Below, piece by piece: positions 1 through 9,605 of a stretch of 64,000 bases of DNA. The DNA is from Synechococcus sp. BSA11S (lineage in GTDB: Bacteria > Cyanobacteriota > Cyanobacteriia > PCC-6307 > Cyanobiaceae), in NCBI RefSeq assembly GCF_014224355.1, contig NZ_VNWP01000004.1, positions 170,921 to 234,920 of the forward strand, read 5' to 3'. Positions within the stretch are counted from its first letter, which is position 1. Each line of letters starts with the position of its first letter. Position numbers and translations under genes: made by a program. Under the pieces are notes generated by a model that saw only the letters and a program-made list of their open reading frames with translations, did no database searches and had not been told where the DNA came from.

Positions 1-621
1 AATGCCCCCGAGCTCGGTATCGAGCTGAGCCGGGCCAAAGTGGCTGTGGTGGGAGCCACCGGCGACATCGGCAGTGCCGTCTGCCGCTGGCTCAGCCGCA
101 ACACAGGCGTTGGCGAGCTGCTGCTGGTGGCACGCCAGCAGCAGCCTCTGCTCGACCTGCAGACCGAACTTGGAGAAGGTCGCATTCTCAGCCTCGAAGA
201 GGCACTGCCCGAGGCTGATGTGGTGGTGTGGGTGGCCAGCCTGCCCCAGGGCCTGGCGATCGACCCGGCCAGTCTGAAGAAGCCCTGCCTGATGATCGAT
301 GGTGGCTATCCAAAGAATCTGGACGCCAAGGTGGCCGGCGGCGGCGTGCATGTGATCAAGGGAGGAATCGTTGAGTTCTGGCAGGACATCGGTTGGCAGA
401 TGATGGAGGTGGCCGAAATGGACAATCCCCAGCGTCAGCTGTTTGCCTGTTTCGCTGAAGCGATGCTGTTGGACTTCGAGGGGCTTCACACCAATTTCAG
501 CTGGGGTCGCAACAACATCAGTCTGGACAACATGGAGCTGATCGGTGCCGCGTCCCTCCGTCATGGCTTCCGTTCGATCGGGCTGAATCAGGTTCAGCTC
601 AGGCAACTGGCGGCCGCGTGA
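1..621 (+). CDS. aar: Long-chain acyl-ACP reductase (AAR), C-terminal part, 5' end outside window
   Basis: The protein reduces long-chain acyl-ACP to fatty aldehyde, the first step of cyanobacterial alkane synthesis. The frame is open from base 1, so the start lies outside; 206 residues are visible of a family length near 340. A Rossmann nucleotide-binding motif [11 protein letters not shown] is encoded from about base 55. The family's acyl-thioester cysteine sits in the motif [10 protein letters not shown], with its codon at 448-450, followed by the conserved HTNFSWGRN. The gene runs straight into accA, the arrangement usual in cyanobacteria, which ties alkane output to fatty-acid supply. 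The aldehyde deformylating oxygenase gene is expected just left of the window. The call is firm. Confidence 0.93.
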   Translation, partial: NAPELGIELSRAKVAVVGATGDIGSAVCRWLSRNTGVGELLLVARQQQPLLDLQTELGEGRILSLEEALPEADVVVWVASLPQGLAIDPASLKKPCLMIDGGYPKNLDAKVAGGGVHVIKGGIVEFWQDIGWQMMEVAEMDNPQRQLFACFAEAMLLDFEGLHTNFSWGRNNISLDNMELIGAASLRHGFRSIGLNQVQLRQLAAA

Positions 622-691
622 CGACCACTTGCAGGCGAGGAGGCCTGCGCGACCCACGCTGATCCGCCCTGAGCCAACCCCATTGATCGTC

Positions 692-1681
692 ATGGTCCGC
701 CGTCCATTGCTTGAGTTTGAAAAGCCCCTGGTGGAACTGGAGGATCAGATCGAGCAGATCCGCCAGCTCGCCAAGGATTCGGAGGTGGATGTGAGTCAGC
801 AGTTGCTGCAGCTGGAAACCCTGGCGGCCCGTCGGCGGGAGGAGATTTTCAACTCTCTCACCCCCGCCCAGAAAATTCAGGTGGCCCGCCATCCCCAGCG
901 GCCCAGCACTCTGGATTACATCCAGGTGATCACCGATGAATGGTTCGAATTGCACGGGGATCGTCGGGGTTCCGATGATCAGGCCCTGGTGGGCGGCATC
1001 GGCCGCATCGGCGACCGGGGCGTCGTTCTGATCGGCCATCAGAAGGGGCGCGACACCAAAGAGAATGTGGCCAGGAATTTCGGCATGGCCTCTCCTGGGG
1101 GGTATCGCAAGGCTCTGCGCTTGATGGAGCACGCCGACCGCTTCCGGCTGCCGATCCTCTGCTTCATCGACACCCCCGGCGCCTACGCCGGCGTCCTGGC
1201 CGAAGAGCAGGGGCAGGGGGAGGCCATCGCCGTCAACCTGCGTGAGATGTTCAGCCTCAGGGTTCCGGTGATCGCCACAGTGATCGGTGAGGGTGGCTCC
1301 GGCGGTGCCCTCGGCATCGGTGTCGCTGACCGGTTGCTGATGTTCGAGCACAGCGTCTACACCGTGGCCAGTCCCGAAGCCTGTGCCTCGATCCTGTGGC
1401 GCGATGCGGCCAAGGCCCCCGCCGCCGCTGCCGCCCTGCGCATCACCGCCAACGACCTGCTTCAACTTGGGGTGATCGACGCCGTCCTGAGTGAACCCTC
1501 CGGCGGCAACCACTGGGCACCGCTCCAGGCCGCCGAGACCCTGCAGGCGGCCCTGTTGCAGCAGCTGCAGGACCTCGGCGAGCTCAGCGAGGCTGAACTG
1601 CTGGAACAGCGCTATGCCAAGTTCCGGCGCATGGGGAGAATCCTGGATCCAGAGGCCACAGAATTCTCGCCGAACCCTTAA
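692..1681 (+). CDS. accA: Acetyl-CoA carboxylase carboxyltransferase subunit alpha
   Basis: AccA forms with AccD the carboxyltransferase that moves CO2 from carboxybiotin to acetyl-CoA, making malonyl-CoA for fatty-acid synthesis. The 329-residue product has the expected coiled N-terminal region ([17 protein letters not shown]), the HGDRRGSDD segment, and the glycine-rich [19 protein letters not shown] of the crotonase fold. A longer reading frame begins at a TTG at 629, but the ATG at 692 ([12 protein letters not shown]) matches the family start and leaves room after aar. It lies 70 bases after aar and just before an SDR gene, probably in one transcription unit. Confidence 0.95.
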   Translation: MVRRPLLEFEKPLVELEDQIEQIRQLAKDSEVDVSQQLLQLETLAARRREEIFNSLTPAQKIQVARHPQRPSTLDYIQVITDEWFELHGDRRGSDDQALVGGIGRIGDRGVVLIGHQKGRDTKENVARNFGMASPGGYRKALRLMEHADRFRLPILCFIDTPGAYAGVLAEEQGQGEAIAVNLREMFSLRVPVIATVIGEGGSGGALGIGVADRLLMFEHSVYTVASPEACASILWRDAAKAPAAAAALRITANDLLQLGVIDAVLSEPSGGNHWAPLQAAETLQAALLQQLQDLGELSEAELLEQRYAKFRRMGRILDPEATEFSPNP

Positions 1682-1705
1682 GGTTCCTTTCGATATGGAT
1701 TCTGT

Positions 1706-2416
1706 TTGGCTTCAGCTCTGATCACCGGCGCATCCAGGGGCATCGGAGCTGCCGCCGCCAGACGTTTTGCGGCGGCTGGCTGGGATCTTCTCCTTCTGGC
1801 TCGCTCCATCCCTGATCTGGAGCGCGTGGCTGAACCCCTGCGGGCCTCCGGCAGGCGGGTGGAATGCGCAAGCGCTGATCTCTCCGATCCCGCCGGCATT
1901 CCAGACCGCCTGGCTGATCTGCTGGGCCGCGGACTCCAGCCCACGGTGGTGATCAACAATGCCGGAGCCGCCTTCACGGGTGAACTGGCCGGGATGGACC
2001 TGGAGTCGTGGCAGTGGTTGCTCCAGCTCAACCTCACCAGCGTGTTCCAGGTCTGCCAGGCCGTCCTGCCAGGGTTACGCCGACAGCCGTCGAGCCTGAT
2101 CATCAACGTGAGCAGCCATGCCGCGCGCAATGCCTTCCCTGAATGGGGGGCGTATTGCACCACCAAAGCGGCGCTGGAGTCCTTCAGCCGATGCCTCGCC
2201 GTGGAGGAACGCAGCCATGGCATTCGCGTCTCCACCCTCACCCTCGGAGCGGTGGACACACCCCTCTGGGTGACGAAAACCGTCCACAGTTCCTTCGATC
2301 GCCGTGCCATGCTTGACGCCGATCAAGCCGCGGAAGCCTTGCTGTTCCTTGCTCAGCAGCCTCCGTCCCAGGTGGTGGAGGACCTGACCCTCATGCCCGC
2401 CACTGGCGCTTTCTGA
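1706..2416 (+). CDS. Short-chain dehydrogenase/reductase (SDR), substrate unknown
   Basis: This is a 236-residue classical SDR, an NAD(P)H-dependent oxidoreductase. The cofactor motif TGASRGIG is at residues 7-14, the structural INNAG motif follows near residue 82, the catalytic serine is in NVSSHA, and the catalytic pair is Y150-x-x-x-K154 (YCTTK). No in-frame ATG exists upstream, so a TTG at 1706 is taken as the start; it places the Rossmann motif where the family has it. The gene follows accA by 24 bases and precedes folE by 7 bases. Its place next to fatty-acid and pterin genes does not fix the substrate; a pteridine or acyl substrate is possible but only inferred. Confidence 0.85.
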   Translation: MASALITGASRGIGAAAARRFAAAGWDLLLLARSIPDLERVAEPLRASGRRVECASADLSDPAGIPDRLADLLGRGLQPTVVINNAGAAFTGELAGMDLESWQWLLQLNLTSVFQVCQAVLPGLRRQPSSLIINVSSHAARNAFPEWGAYCTTKAALESFSRCLAVEERSHGIRVSTLTLGAVDTPLWVTKTVHSSFDRRAMLDADQAAEALLFLAQQPPSQVVEDLTLMPATGAF

Positions 2417-2423
2417 GTCTTTC

Positions 2424-3167
2424 ATGACATCCACCATCCCTTCCACCCCCCGGTCCAGGCCGATCACACCCGAGGCGGCCCCAGGCCCTGTCAGCGCGCG
2501 CATTCGCGAGCGCCTGCAGCAGGCAGGTGTCTCTTTCTTCGCCAACGACAACCTCGCTGATCACCTGCTCGATGGCGAGCTTGATCAGCTTGAGATCGAG
2601 GTGGCTGGAAAAGTGCGGGAGATGCTCCGCAGCCTTGTGATCGACATCGACAACGACCACAACACCGAAGAGACAGCCGAGCGCGTGGCTCGCATGTATC
2701 TGCACGAGGTGTTCAAGGGTCGTTACCATCACCAGCCGAAGATCGCCAGCTTTCCCAACGTCAAGAAGCTGGATGAGATTTACACTGTTGGCCCGATCAG
2801 CGTCCGATCGGCTTGTTCCCATCACCTCGTGCCGATCCTGGGCAACTGCTGGATTGGTATCAAGCCAGGAGATCGTGTGATCGGGCTTTCCAAGTTCGCC
2901 AGGGTTGCCGACTGGGTGTTTTCACGTCCCCACATCCAGGAGGAGGCCGTGATGATTCTCGCCGATGAGATCGAGCGACTTTGCAAGCCCCAGGGTCTGG
3001 CCATTCTTGTCAAGGCTCAGCACTACTGCATGAAGTGGCGAGGGGTCAAAGAACCCCAGACCAGCATGGTGAACTCTGTTGTACGTGGAGATTTCCGCCA
3101 CGACCCCAGCCTCAAGCAGGAATTCTTTGAGCTGGTGAAACAACAGGAGGCGGTGCTCAGCACCTGA
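2424..3167 (+). CDS. folE: GTP cyclohydrolase I
   Basis: FolE converts GTP to 7,8-dihydroneopterin triphosphate, the entry step to folate and other pterins. The 247-residue product has the type I signature SACSHHLVP with zinc ligands C131 and H134 and a third ligand C202 in HYCMKW. The 131/134/202 spacing matches the 110/113/181 spacing of the E. coli enzyme. The first 25 or so residues are a proline-rich extension not needed for the fold. It is the last gene of the rightward aar-accA-SDR-folE run and ends 12 bases before the convergent trpF gene. Confidence 0.96.
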   Translation: MTSTIPSTPRSRPITPEAAPGPVSARIRERLQQAGVSFFANDNLADHLLDGELDQLEIEVAGKVREMLRSLVIDIDNDHNTEETAERVARMYLHEVFKGRYHHQPKIASFPNVKKLDEIYTVGPISVRSACSHHLVPILGNCWIGIKPGDRVIGLSKFARVADWVFSRPHIQEEAVMILADEIERLCKPQGLAILVKAQHYCMKWRGVKEPQTSMVNSVVRGDFRHDPSLKQEFFELVKQQEAVLST

Positions 3168-3179
3168 GTTCAGCCAGCT

Positions 3180-3833
3180 TCAGCTGCTGCATCCCTTCAC
3201 CACCTCCACCAGAGCGCGCACCTGATTGAGGTCCTTCTCTCCAGGTGTGCTCTCCACCCCACTCGACACATCCAGGCCATCCGGTTGAAAGGCCTTCAGC
3301 AGGGCCGCTGCATTCGCGGGCCCCACACCTCCAGCCAACCACCAAGGCAACCCGGGTTTGAATCCGGCCAGCCAGGCGGTTGGAATCTGCTGTCCGCTGC
3401 CTCCCAGCTGGTGGGGAACCCAGGCATCCAGCAGCACCGCGTCCACCACCCCGGCGTAGTCCTCCACCCGCTTGAGATCCTCCGGGCAACGAATCCGCAG
3501 CGCTTTCCAGATCTCACAGCCCGTCTGAGCCGCCAATTCCCTGCATCGCGAGGGGGATTCCCGCCCATGCAACTGCAGCACCTGGTGACCACGGGAGCCA
3601 TCCAGCTGTGCGCCCAGCCCGTCTTCAGGATCAGCCACCACCAGCACCCCCCTGCAGCCCTCACGGCCGGCCGCCATGGCCTGGAACAGCTCAAGCCGCC
3701 GGTCGGGGGCCAGCCAACGCGGGGACGAGGACACCGCTATCACACCCACAGCATCGACGCCCAGGGCAGCCACAGCCTGGGCCTGGGCCGGGCGGCGCAG
3801 TCCGCAGATCTTCAAGCGGGGGGAAGGCACCAC
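3180..3833 (-). CDS. trpF: Phosphoribosylanthranilate isomerase
   Basis: TrpF catalyses the Amadori rearrangement of N-(5-phosphoribosyl)anthranilate in tryptophan synthesis. The protein begins with the family hallmark LKICGLRRPAQA and ends with the phosphate-binding strand motifs WLAGGVGPANA and GLDVSSGVES. The frame is open far upstream (to 4421), but that part is only the antisense of the neighbouring protease. Two adjacent GTG codons at 3833 and 3830 give a 217-residue protein of normal length, and no ATG fits. It lies alone on the minus strand between folE and the M50 protease, so it probably has its own promoter in the short gap before 3913. Confidence 0.93.
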   Translation of the reverse strand: MVPSPRLKICGLRRPAQAQAVAALGVDAVGVIAVSSSPRWLAPDRRLELFQAMAAGREGCRGVLVVADPEDGLGAQLDGSRGHQVLQLHGRESPSRCRELAAQTGCEIWKALRIRCPEDLKRVEDYAGVVDAVLLDAWVPHQLGGSGQQIPTAWLAGFKPGLPWWLAGGVGPANAAALLKAFQPDGLDVSSGVESTPGEKDLNQVRALVEVVKGCSS

Positions 3834-3912
3834 AGGGATGGCCGGGCCACCCTTTCTAGGATCGAAGTAACACCGCCCAGGACCTGCCTGGGCATCGGCA
3901 GGACGAGACCGC

Positions 3913-5139
3913 GTGGGTGAAGGTTGGCAGCTCCTCAAGATTCGCGGCATTCCCCTGCGCATCCATCCCAGCTGGTTTGTGATCCTCCTGCTGGCCACCC
4001 TGGGGTTCGAGCAGCAGTACGGACTGCAGCTGGCCGGACAGGCCTCGGCTGTCAGCCTCTGGCTGCTGGCCCTGGCCACGGCGTTGCTGCTGTTCGTCTC
4101 GGTGCTGCTGCATGAACTGGGCCATTCCCTGGTGGCCATCGCCCATGGGGTGAAGGTCCGCAGCATCACCCTGTTTCTGCTGGGTGGGGTGGCCAGTGTC
4201 GAGAAGGAATGTGCCACGGCGATGGCAGCCCTGCAGGTGGCCGCTGCCGGCCCCCTGGTCAGCCTGCTGCTGGCCGGTCTGTTGCTGGGCAGCAGCCATG
4301 CGGTGGCCCATGCCTCTCCGTTGCTGGGCGAAATGGTCAGCCAGCTCGGAGCCCTCAACCTGGTGCTGGCCCTGTTCAACCTTCTGCCAGGCCTTCCCCT
4401 CGATGGAGGCCTGATCGTCAAGGCGCTGGTGTGGCAGTGGACCGGCAGCCAGCGGCGCGGTGTTCAGGTGGCCGCCGCCATGGGGCGGTTTCTCTCCCTG
4501 ATGGCCGTGGGCATGGGCACCCTTCTGCTGCTGCGGGGCGGCGGGATGGGAGCCTTCTGGTTGATTCTGCTGGGCTGGTTCGGACTGGGGGCCTCCAGGA
4601 ACCAGATTCAGCTGCTGGCTCTGCAGAAGGCTCTCAAGGACCTGAAGGTCAGCGAGGCCTCCCGCCGCCGTTTCCGGGTTCTGGAGGGGGATGCGCCCCT
4701 GCGGGAACTCTCGCGGATCCGACGGGACGACAGCAACGGTCGTCCTGACTGGGTTCTGGTCTGTGAACGGGGTCGCTGGAGGGGGGTGATCAGCGACGAT
4801 CCCCTGCAGGCTCTGCCGGTCCAGCGCTGGGATCAGGAGCGGGTGCTGGACCACATTGAGCCCCTTGCCACGCTTCCCAGCATTCAGGACGATGCGCCCC
4901 TCTGGCAGGCGGCCCTGAAGCTGGATGAGCCGGGGGTCGACCGTCTCCTGGTGATGGGCTCGGCGGGTCTGCCGAGCGGCACCCTCGAGCGACCGGAATT
5001 GTCGGAGGTGGTGCTGGCCCGCCTGGGCTTGCGGCTGCCACCGCCCCTGCTGGAGGCCGCCCGACGCCAGGGCACTTACCCCCTCGGTCTGGCGCTGGCC
5101 CAGGTGGCCCGCGGAATCGCCGAGAGTGGAGAGGGGTGA
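3913..5139 (+). CDS. Site-2 protease family (M50) membrane metalloprotease with C-terminal CBS-like region
   Basis: This is an intramembrane zinc metalloprotease of the S2P/SpoIVFB class. The zinc motif is H67-E-L-G-H71 inside a transmembrane segment, and the third-ligand motif NLLPGLPLDGG has D164. Several hydrophobic stretches span residues 15-225. Residues of about 245-370 resemble a degenerate CBS-pair regulatory region (VLEGDAPLRELSRI, WVLVCERGRWRGVI), typical of the cyanobacterial branch. The start is a GTG at 3913. The 3' end overlaps the antisense end of the next gene by 64 bases. The substrate is unknown. Confidence 0.88.
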   Translation: MGEGWQLLKIRGIPLRIHPSWFVILLLATLGFEQQYGLQLAGQASAVSLWLLALATALLLFVSVLLHELGHSLVAIAHGVKVRSITLFLLGGVASVEKECATAMAALQVAAAGPLVSLLLAGLLLGSSHAVAHASPLLGEMVSQLGALNLVLALFNLLPGLPLDGGLIVKALVWQWTGSQRRGVQVAAAMGRFLSLMAVGMGTLLLLRGGGMGAFWLILLGWFGLGASRNQIQLLALQKALKDLKVSEASRRRFRVLEGDAPLRELSRIRRDDSNGRPDWVLVCERGRWRGVISDDPLQALPVQRWDQERVLDHIEPLATLPSIQDDAPLWQAALKLDEPGVDRLLVMGSAGLPSGTLERPELSEVVLARLGLRLPPPLLEAARRQGTYPLGLALAQVARGIAESGEG

Positions 5140-5924
5140 TCCTGCTGCCCCCCAGCGGTTCCGCTCGAGAGGCGAAAACGGTGGCGACGGCGATCGATCG
5201 CCGCCCACTCCGCGGGCCGCAACGGCTCACACTCCAGCGACCCGCCGCCCAGGCCCGCGATCGCCGCACGCTGCAGCTGGTCGTTCAGAGCATCCGTGGC
5301 TGGCCGCTGTGAGGCTGAGGTGACCGGCGGATCGGAGCCGAACAGCTCCTGCCAGAGGCCAGCCGGCGGGTCGAGCAGCACGCTGCCGTGCTGCAACAGC
5401 TGGCGCCTGCGCCAGAGCTGGGCACTGCCCACCCGTTTCCGGCCATCGGCGCCCACCAGATCAGCGACGGTGCTGGTGGCGAAGCAGCTGGCAGCAGGCG
5501 CCGTGGCTCCGTCCTGGCCCGCGCAGAGCGTCAGACCCAGGGTTGCGAAAGCCTCCACCAGCCAGGCGGAGATCAGGGCATAGGCCTGCTGACGCTGGCG
5601 CGGGGGATCAGGCCAGACCAGGGCATAGGTGAGGCTGCCGGCATGGAGCACGGCGCCGCCGCCGCTGGGCCGTCGCACCAGGGCCAGGCGCCCCTGTCGC
5701 TCAGCGGTTCGCCAGGCCGGGGCCAGGCTGTGCTGGTGGTGGCCCAGCGAGAGGGTCGGCTCGCTCCAGGTGTAGAGGCGAAGCACAGCCTGACCGCCCT
5801 TGAGCAGCGACTGATCCAGCAGCCAGTCGTCGATCGCCATCTGCCAGTCACCCCGCAGACAGAGGGGGGGGATCCAGCGCCAACTGGGAGGGAAGCGGAA
5901 GTCAGCAGGGGATGCTGGTGCCAC
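5076..5924 (-). CDS. Lipoate-protein ligase A family protein
   Basis: The 282-residue product has the biotin/lipoate ligase fold signature RRPSGGGAVLH at about residues 84-94, preceded by LYTWSEPTLSLGHHQ, both typical of LplA-like enzymes. The conserved lysine expected in family members is plausibly in DGRKRVGSAQ. The last 60 or so residues are arginine-rich and lack a clear family match; they overlap the 3' end of the protease gene on the other strand. The ATG at 5924 lies only 26 bases from the divergent transporter start, so both promoters share that gap. Lipoate transfer is inferred from the family; octanoyl transfer or another acyl adduct cannot be excluded. Confidence 0.8.
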   Translation of the reverse strand: MAPASPADFRFPPSWRWIPPLCLRGDWQMAIDDWLLDQSLLKGGQAVLRLYTWSEPTLSLGHHQHSLAPAWRTAERQGRLALVRRPSGGGAVLHAGSLTYALVWPDPPRQRQQAYALISAWLVEAFATLGLTLCAGQDGATAPAASCFATSTVADLVGADGRKRVGSAQLWRRRQLLQHGSVLLDPPAGLWQELFGSDPPVTSASQRPATDALNDQLQRAAIAGLGGGSLECEPLRPAEWAAIDRRRHRFRLSSGTAGGQQDHPSPLSAIPRATWASARPRG

Positions 5925-5950
5925 CAGGCGATCGCCGTTCAGATCAGATC

Positions 5951-6712
5951 ATGTTGAGCGATCTGCTGGTGCTGGTGCCTCTGGGGGTGGTGGCCGGGCT
6001 GCTCTCGGGGCTGCTGGGGATCGGAGGTGGTCTGGTCTTCTCGCCGATGCTGCTGCTGGTAGGGCTCCCACCCCATCAGGCCCTGGCCACCAGCACCCTG
6101 GCGATCGTCCCCACCACCCTGGCGGGAAGCTGGGTGCATCTGCGCCAGGGTCGGGTGCAGGCGGCGCCTGGCCTGGCCATCGGCCTGAGTGCTGCCCTGA
6201 GCGGACTGTTGTTCAGCCGGCTTGGGGGACTGCTCAGCGGCTGGCAGCTGCTGGGCCTGCAGACCGTGATGTTCCTGGTCCTGACTCTGACGATCAGAGG
6301 GGGACAGGGCCCAGAGCAGGACTCACCGGCCGGACGAGTGCCCCCACTGGCCCTGGCCCTGGTGGGCAGCATGGCCGGCCTGGCTGGAGGGCTGCTGGGG
6401 GTCGGGGGTGGATTGCTGATGGTCCCGCTGATGATCAGCGGCCTGAGGCTGCCGGTGCGGGAGGCGATCCGCCTGAGCACCCTGGCGGTGCTCTGCTCCG
6501 CATCGGCTGCCTCGGTGACGTTTCTGCTCGAGGCCAGGGCCCAGGGGACCATGGCCCTCGTGCTCGGGGGCACAGCGGCGCTGGCAGCCCGTTGGTCGGC
6601 AGCCCGGTTGGATCGGGTACCGGAAACGCTTCTGGTGCTCCTGCTGCGCGGGCTCACCGGACTGCTGGCTCTCGACAGTGGACGGCGTGCCCTCAGCCTG
6701 CTGCTGGGCTGA
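5951..6712 (+). CDS. TauE/SafE family (DUF81) membrane transporter
   Basis: The 253-residue polytopic membrane protein has two related halves, each opening with a glycine-rich helix hairpin: GLLSGLLGIGGGLVFSP near the N terminus and AGLAGGLLGVGGGLLMVPL in the second half. This internal duplication with GxGGG motifs defines the TauE/SafE family, which exports or imports small sulfonates, sulfite or other organic anions. The frame opens upstream at 5912, but the ATG at 5951 begins directly at the first helix. No neighbour reveals the substrate. The last 20 bases overlap the convergent CRR6-like gene. Confidence 0.86.
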   Translation: MLSDLLVLVPLGVVAGLLSGLLGIGGGLVFSPMLLLVGLPPHQALATSTLAIVPTTLAGSWVHLRQGRVQAAPGLAIGLSAALSGLLFSRLGGLLSGWQLLGLQTVMFLVLTLTIRGGQGPEQDSPAGRVPPLALALVGSMAGLAGGLLGVGGGLLMVPLMISGLRLPVREAIRLSTLAVLCSASAASVTFLLEARAQGTMALVLGGTAALAARWSAARLDRVPETLLVLLLRGLTGLLALDSGRRALSLLLG

Positions 6713-7187
6713 TTGGATCCCAGAAGCTGGGATCCAGCTCGAAACCAAGCACGGCGGCCATCTGGCCAAGACCCTGACGGCAGTTCAGGCCCCGCTCCTG
6801 GCTCCAGTGATCGAGCAGAAAGAAGCGGTGGGTGATCCAGAGCTCAAGGCTCTCCGGTGCAAAGCGAATCCCTTCGTTGCGGCTGAAGCCGTGGGGCAAC
6901 AGCATCGCCACGTGGCGGCAGAGCTGGCCGCTGCTCCGGTCGAGCACCAGGGGAAGCCAGGGGTGAACAGCATCGGCCCTCAGGCTCCAGAGCCGCAGCT
7001 CGGGCAGTTCGGAGAGCTCGCGGGGATCTTCGGCCTCACGGGGCCAGTCGAATTCCAGGCCCAGCGATCCGGCGGAGGCGAGCAGTTCGCCTGGAGCGCA
7101 CGTGCTCCAGGGTTGCAGAGGCGAGAGATCAAGGGCGCGGACACTCTGCGTGGACACGGAGAGGCTGGAAGGGGGGTGGGCCATCAA
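6693..7187 (-). CDS. CRR6-like NDH-1 assembly / NdhI maturation factor (DUF1817)
   Basis: The 164-residue protein carries the pattern I associate with the cyanobacterial and plastid CRR6 family: a LWSLRADA..PWLPLVLDRSSGQL segment, then HVAMLLPHGFS, and a C-terminal WDPI-type end. CRR6 helps assemble NdhI into the hydrophilic arm of NDH-1. The assignment rests on recalled family patterns and was not checked by search. Two ATG codons start the frame; the first (7187) is used. It converges with the transporter gene and lies back to back with psaM. Confidence 0.78.
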   Translation of the reverse strand: MMAHPPSSLSVSTQSVRALDLSPLQPWSTCAPGELLASAGSLGLEFDWPREAEDPRELSELPELRLWSLRADAVHPWLPLVLDRSSGQLCRHVAMLLPHGFSRNEGIRFAPESLELWITHRFFLLDHWSQERGLNCRQGLGQMAAVLGFELDPSFWDPISPAAG

Positions 7188-7273
7188 GAGCTGTGACAGC
7201 CCGATGCCATCAGGTGACTTCGGGCGGAGCGGAGCCGAACAATGGTGGCGACATCTGTTTCCCTTCGTTGGCC

Positions 7274-7378
7274 ATGGTCACAACACTCAGCCAGGCAGAG
7301 GTTCTGATCGCCCTGGTGGTCGCCGCCCACGCAGGCATCCTGGCGGTTCGTCTCTGCGTCAGCCTCTACCGCGCCTGA
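7274..7378 (+). CDS. psaM: Photosystem I subunit XII
   Basis: This 34-residue single-helix protein has the PsaM pattern: a short polar N terminus with TQ/SQAEV, a hydrophobic helix (LIALVVAAHAGILAV), and a C-terminal RLCVSLYRA resembling the RLSTELYK end of known PsaM. PsaM sits in the photosystem I core and helps trimer formation. The start is the ATG at 7274. The frame is open further upstream, but nothing there resembles PsaM. The small size and the helix make the call good but not certain. Confidence 0.8.
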   Translation: MVTTLSQAEVLIALVVAAHAGILAVRLCVSLYRA

Positions 7379-7448
7379 ATCCGGGGCTGGCCCTTGGCAG
7401 GTCCTCCACGAACTGCTAGAAGCGGGCCAGACGTTTTCCTTCCCTCCC

Positions 7449-7961
7449 TTGTCCGCCGCGCAGCAGCTCAGGCCTGTGTCCGCCCCAAGGCGCCGGACGG
7501 GATCCCGGCGACGGACTCCATCGCGACCCACCGCCGTAGCTCCCACCAGTGCCGCGGCGGCTGTGGCCATTCATCAGGGATCCACCGACCGGCAGGAGTT
7601 GCTCTGCAGCGTGATCGGCCTGAGCGTCAAGCTCGGCGTGACCTTGCTGGCCGGTCTCAGCCTGGTTCACCTGGCCAGTGCTTACCAGCAACGGCTCAAC
7701 CAGCATGACGAACTGAGCGCCATTCTTCAGATTGAGCAAGCCAAGTTGCAGAAGGCTCAGAAGCGCTTTGATCAGCTCTTCATCACCAGCGGTGAGCAGC
7801 GATTGATCCGGGAACAGGACCAGTGGATCGCCCCCAACCGTCTGCGCGTGGTCTGGAATGAGCCAACCCAGACCAAGCCGGCACCGGCTGCCGCCAAGAG
7901 GCCTTTGATCAGCCAGGAGCCCTCTCAGTCCCAGGCTGGTACTCAACCTGCTGACCGTTGA
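7449..7961 (+). CDS. Conserved hypothetical membrane protein with coiled coil
   Basis: The 170-residue product is not a family I can name. Residues 1-45 are basic and alanine/proline-rich, a single hydrophobic segment lies at about 52-75 (SVIGLSVKLGVTLLAGLSLVHLA), and a charged helical stretch (LQIEQAKLQKAQKRFDQLF) suggests a short coiled coil. The C terminus is low-complexity. A TTG at 7449 is the only start that gives the full frame. It lies between psaM and por, which suggests, but does not show, a thylakoid-related role. Confidence 0.6.
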   Translation: MSAAQQLRPVSAPRRRTGSRRRTPSRPTAVAPTSAAAAVAIHQGSTDRQELLCSVIGLSVKLGVTLLAGLSLVHLASAYQQRLNQHDELSAILQIEQAKLQKAQKRFDQLFITSGEQRLIREQDQWIAPNRLRVVWNEPTQTKPAPAAAKRPLISQEPSQSQAGTQPADR

Positions 7962-8055
7962 CACCGCTGGGTGCCGCTTCGGCACCTTCATCGTGTCCTT
8001 GTGTTGAACTTCGCTCCAGAGAAGGCATTGGCCCTGGGCCTTGTCCTTAGGTTGA

Positions 8056-9075
<1,020 letters not shown>

Positions 9076-9085
9076 GGAGGATCTG

Positions 9086-9601
9086 ATGGTGATGCCCCGC
9101 CCATTTCGCTGGATTGTTGGTCTGTTGCTCGCCGGTGCGCTGCTGGTGGGGGGGGTGCTGCTCCTGCCCTTCGCCGACTGGCTGCCCGGAGGGACCGTCG
9201 CCGATCTGCCGTTGCAGCAGGTGGTGAACGGCTCCAACTTCAACCGGTTGTTTCCCCCCTCGGATCCCGACTTCCGGATCACGATGTCGCAGGAGAAGCG
9301 GGGGTTCAGTGAGGCGCGTCTGAAACAGGGCGACCAGGTCATCGCCCTGCTGGCCATCTCCGACACGATCACCGCTCCTGAAGCCCGAGCCAAGTTCGAT
9401 CAGGCCAAGCAAGAGCTGGAGGGGTGGCCCCTGGTGGAGCAGGGGCCCCATGCCAGTGCACTATTGGTGGCCGATCGCTTCCAGGTGAAGGTGATCGAGC
9501 AGGGCAGCGCCCTCGATGCTGACCATCGTCACAGCCTCCTTGAAGACTTTGATCTCCAGGGACTGGCCTCTCTCGGCTCGCCATCCCTCCCCCGCAGCTG
9601 A
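9086..9601 (+). CDS. Hypothetical membrane-anchored or exported protein
   Basis: The 171-residue product has a basic N terminus followed by a strong hydrophobic helix (WIVGLLLAGALLVGGVLLLPF), so it is a signal-anchored or exported protein. The remainder is soluble, with mixed charge (ISDTITAPEARAKFDQAKQELEGWPL). A good Shine-Dalgarno GAGGAGG lies 5 bases before the ATG at 9086, which decides the start over the longer open frame. It follows por by 10 bases and is probably cotranscribed with it. I do not recognise a family. Confidence 0.65.
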   Translation: MVMPRPFRWIVGLLLAGALLVGGVLLLPFADWLPGGTVADLPLQQVVNGSNFNRLFPPSDPDFRITMSQEKRGFSEARLKQGDQVIALLAISDTITAPEARAKFDQAKQELEGWPLVEQGPHASALLVADRFQVKVIEQGSALDADHRHSLLEDFDLQGLASLGSPSLPRS

Positions 9602-9605
9602 GGCC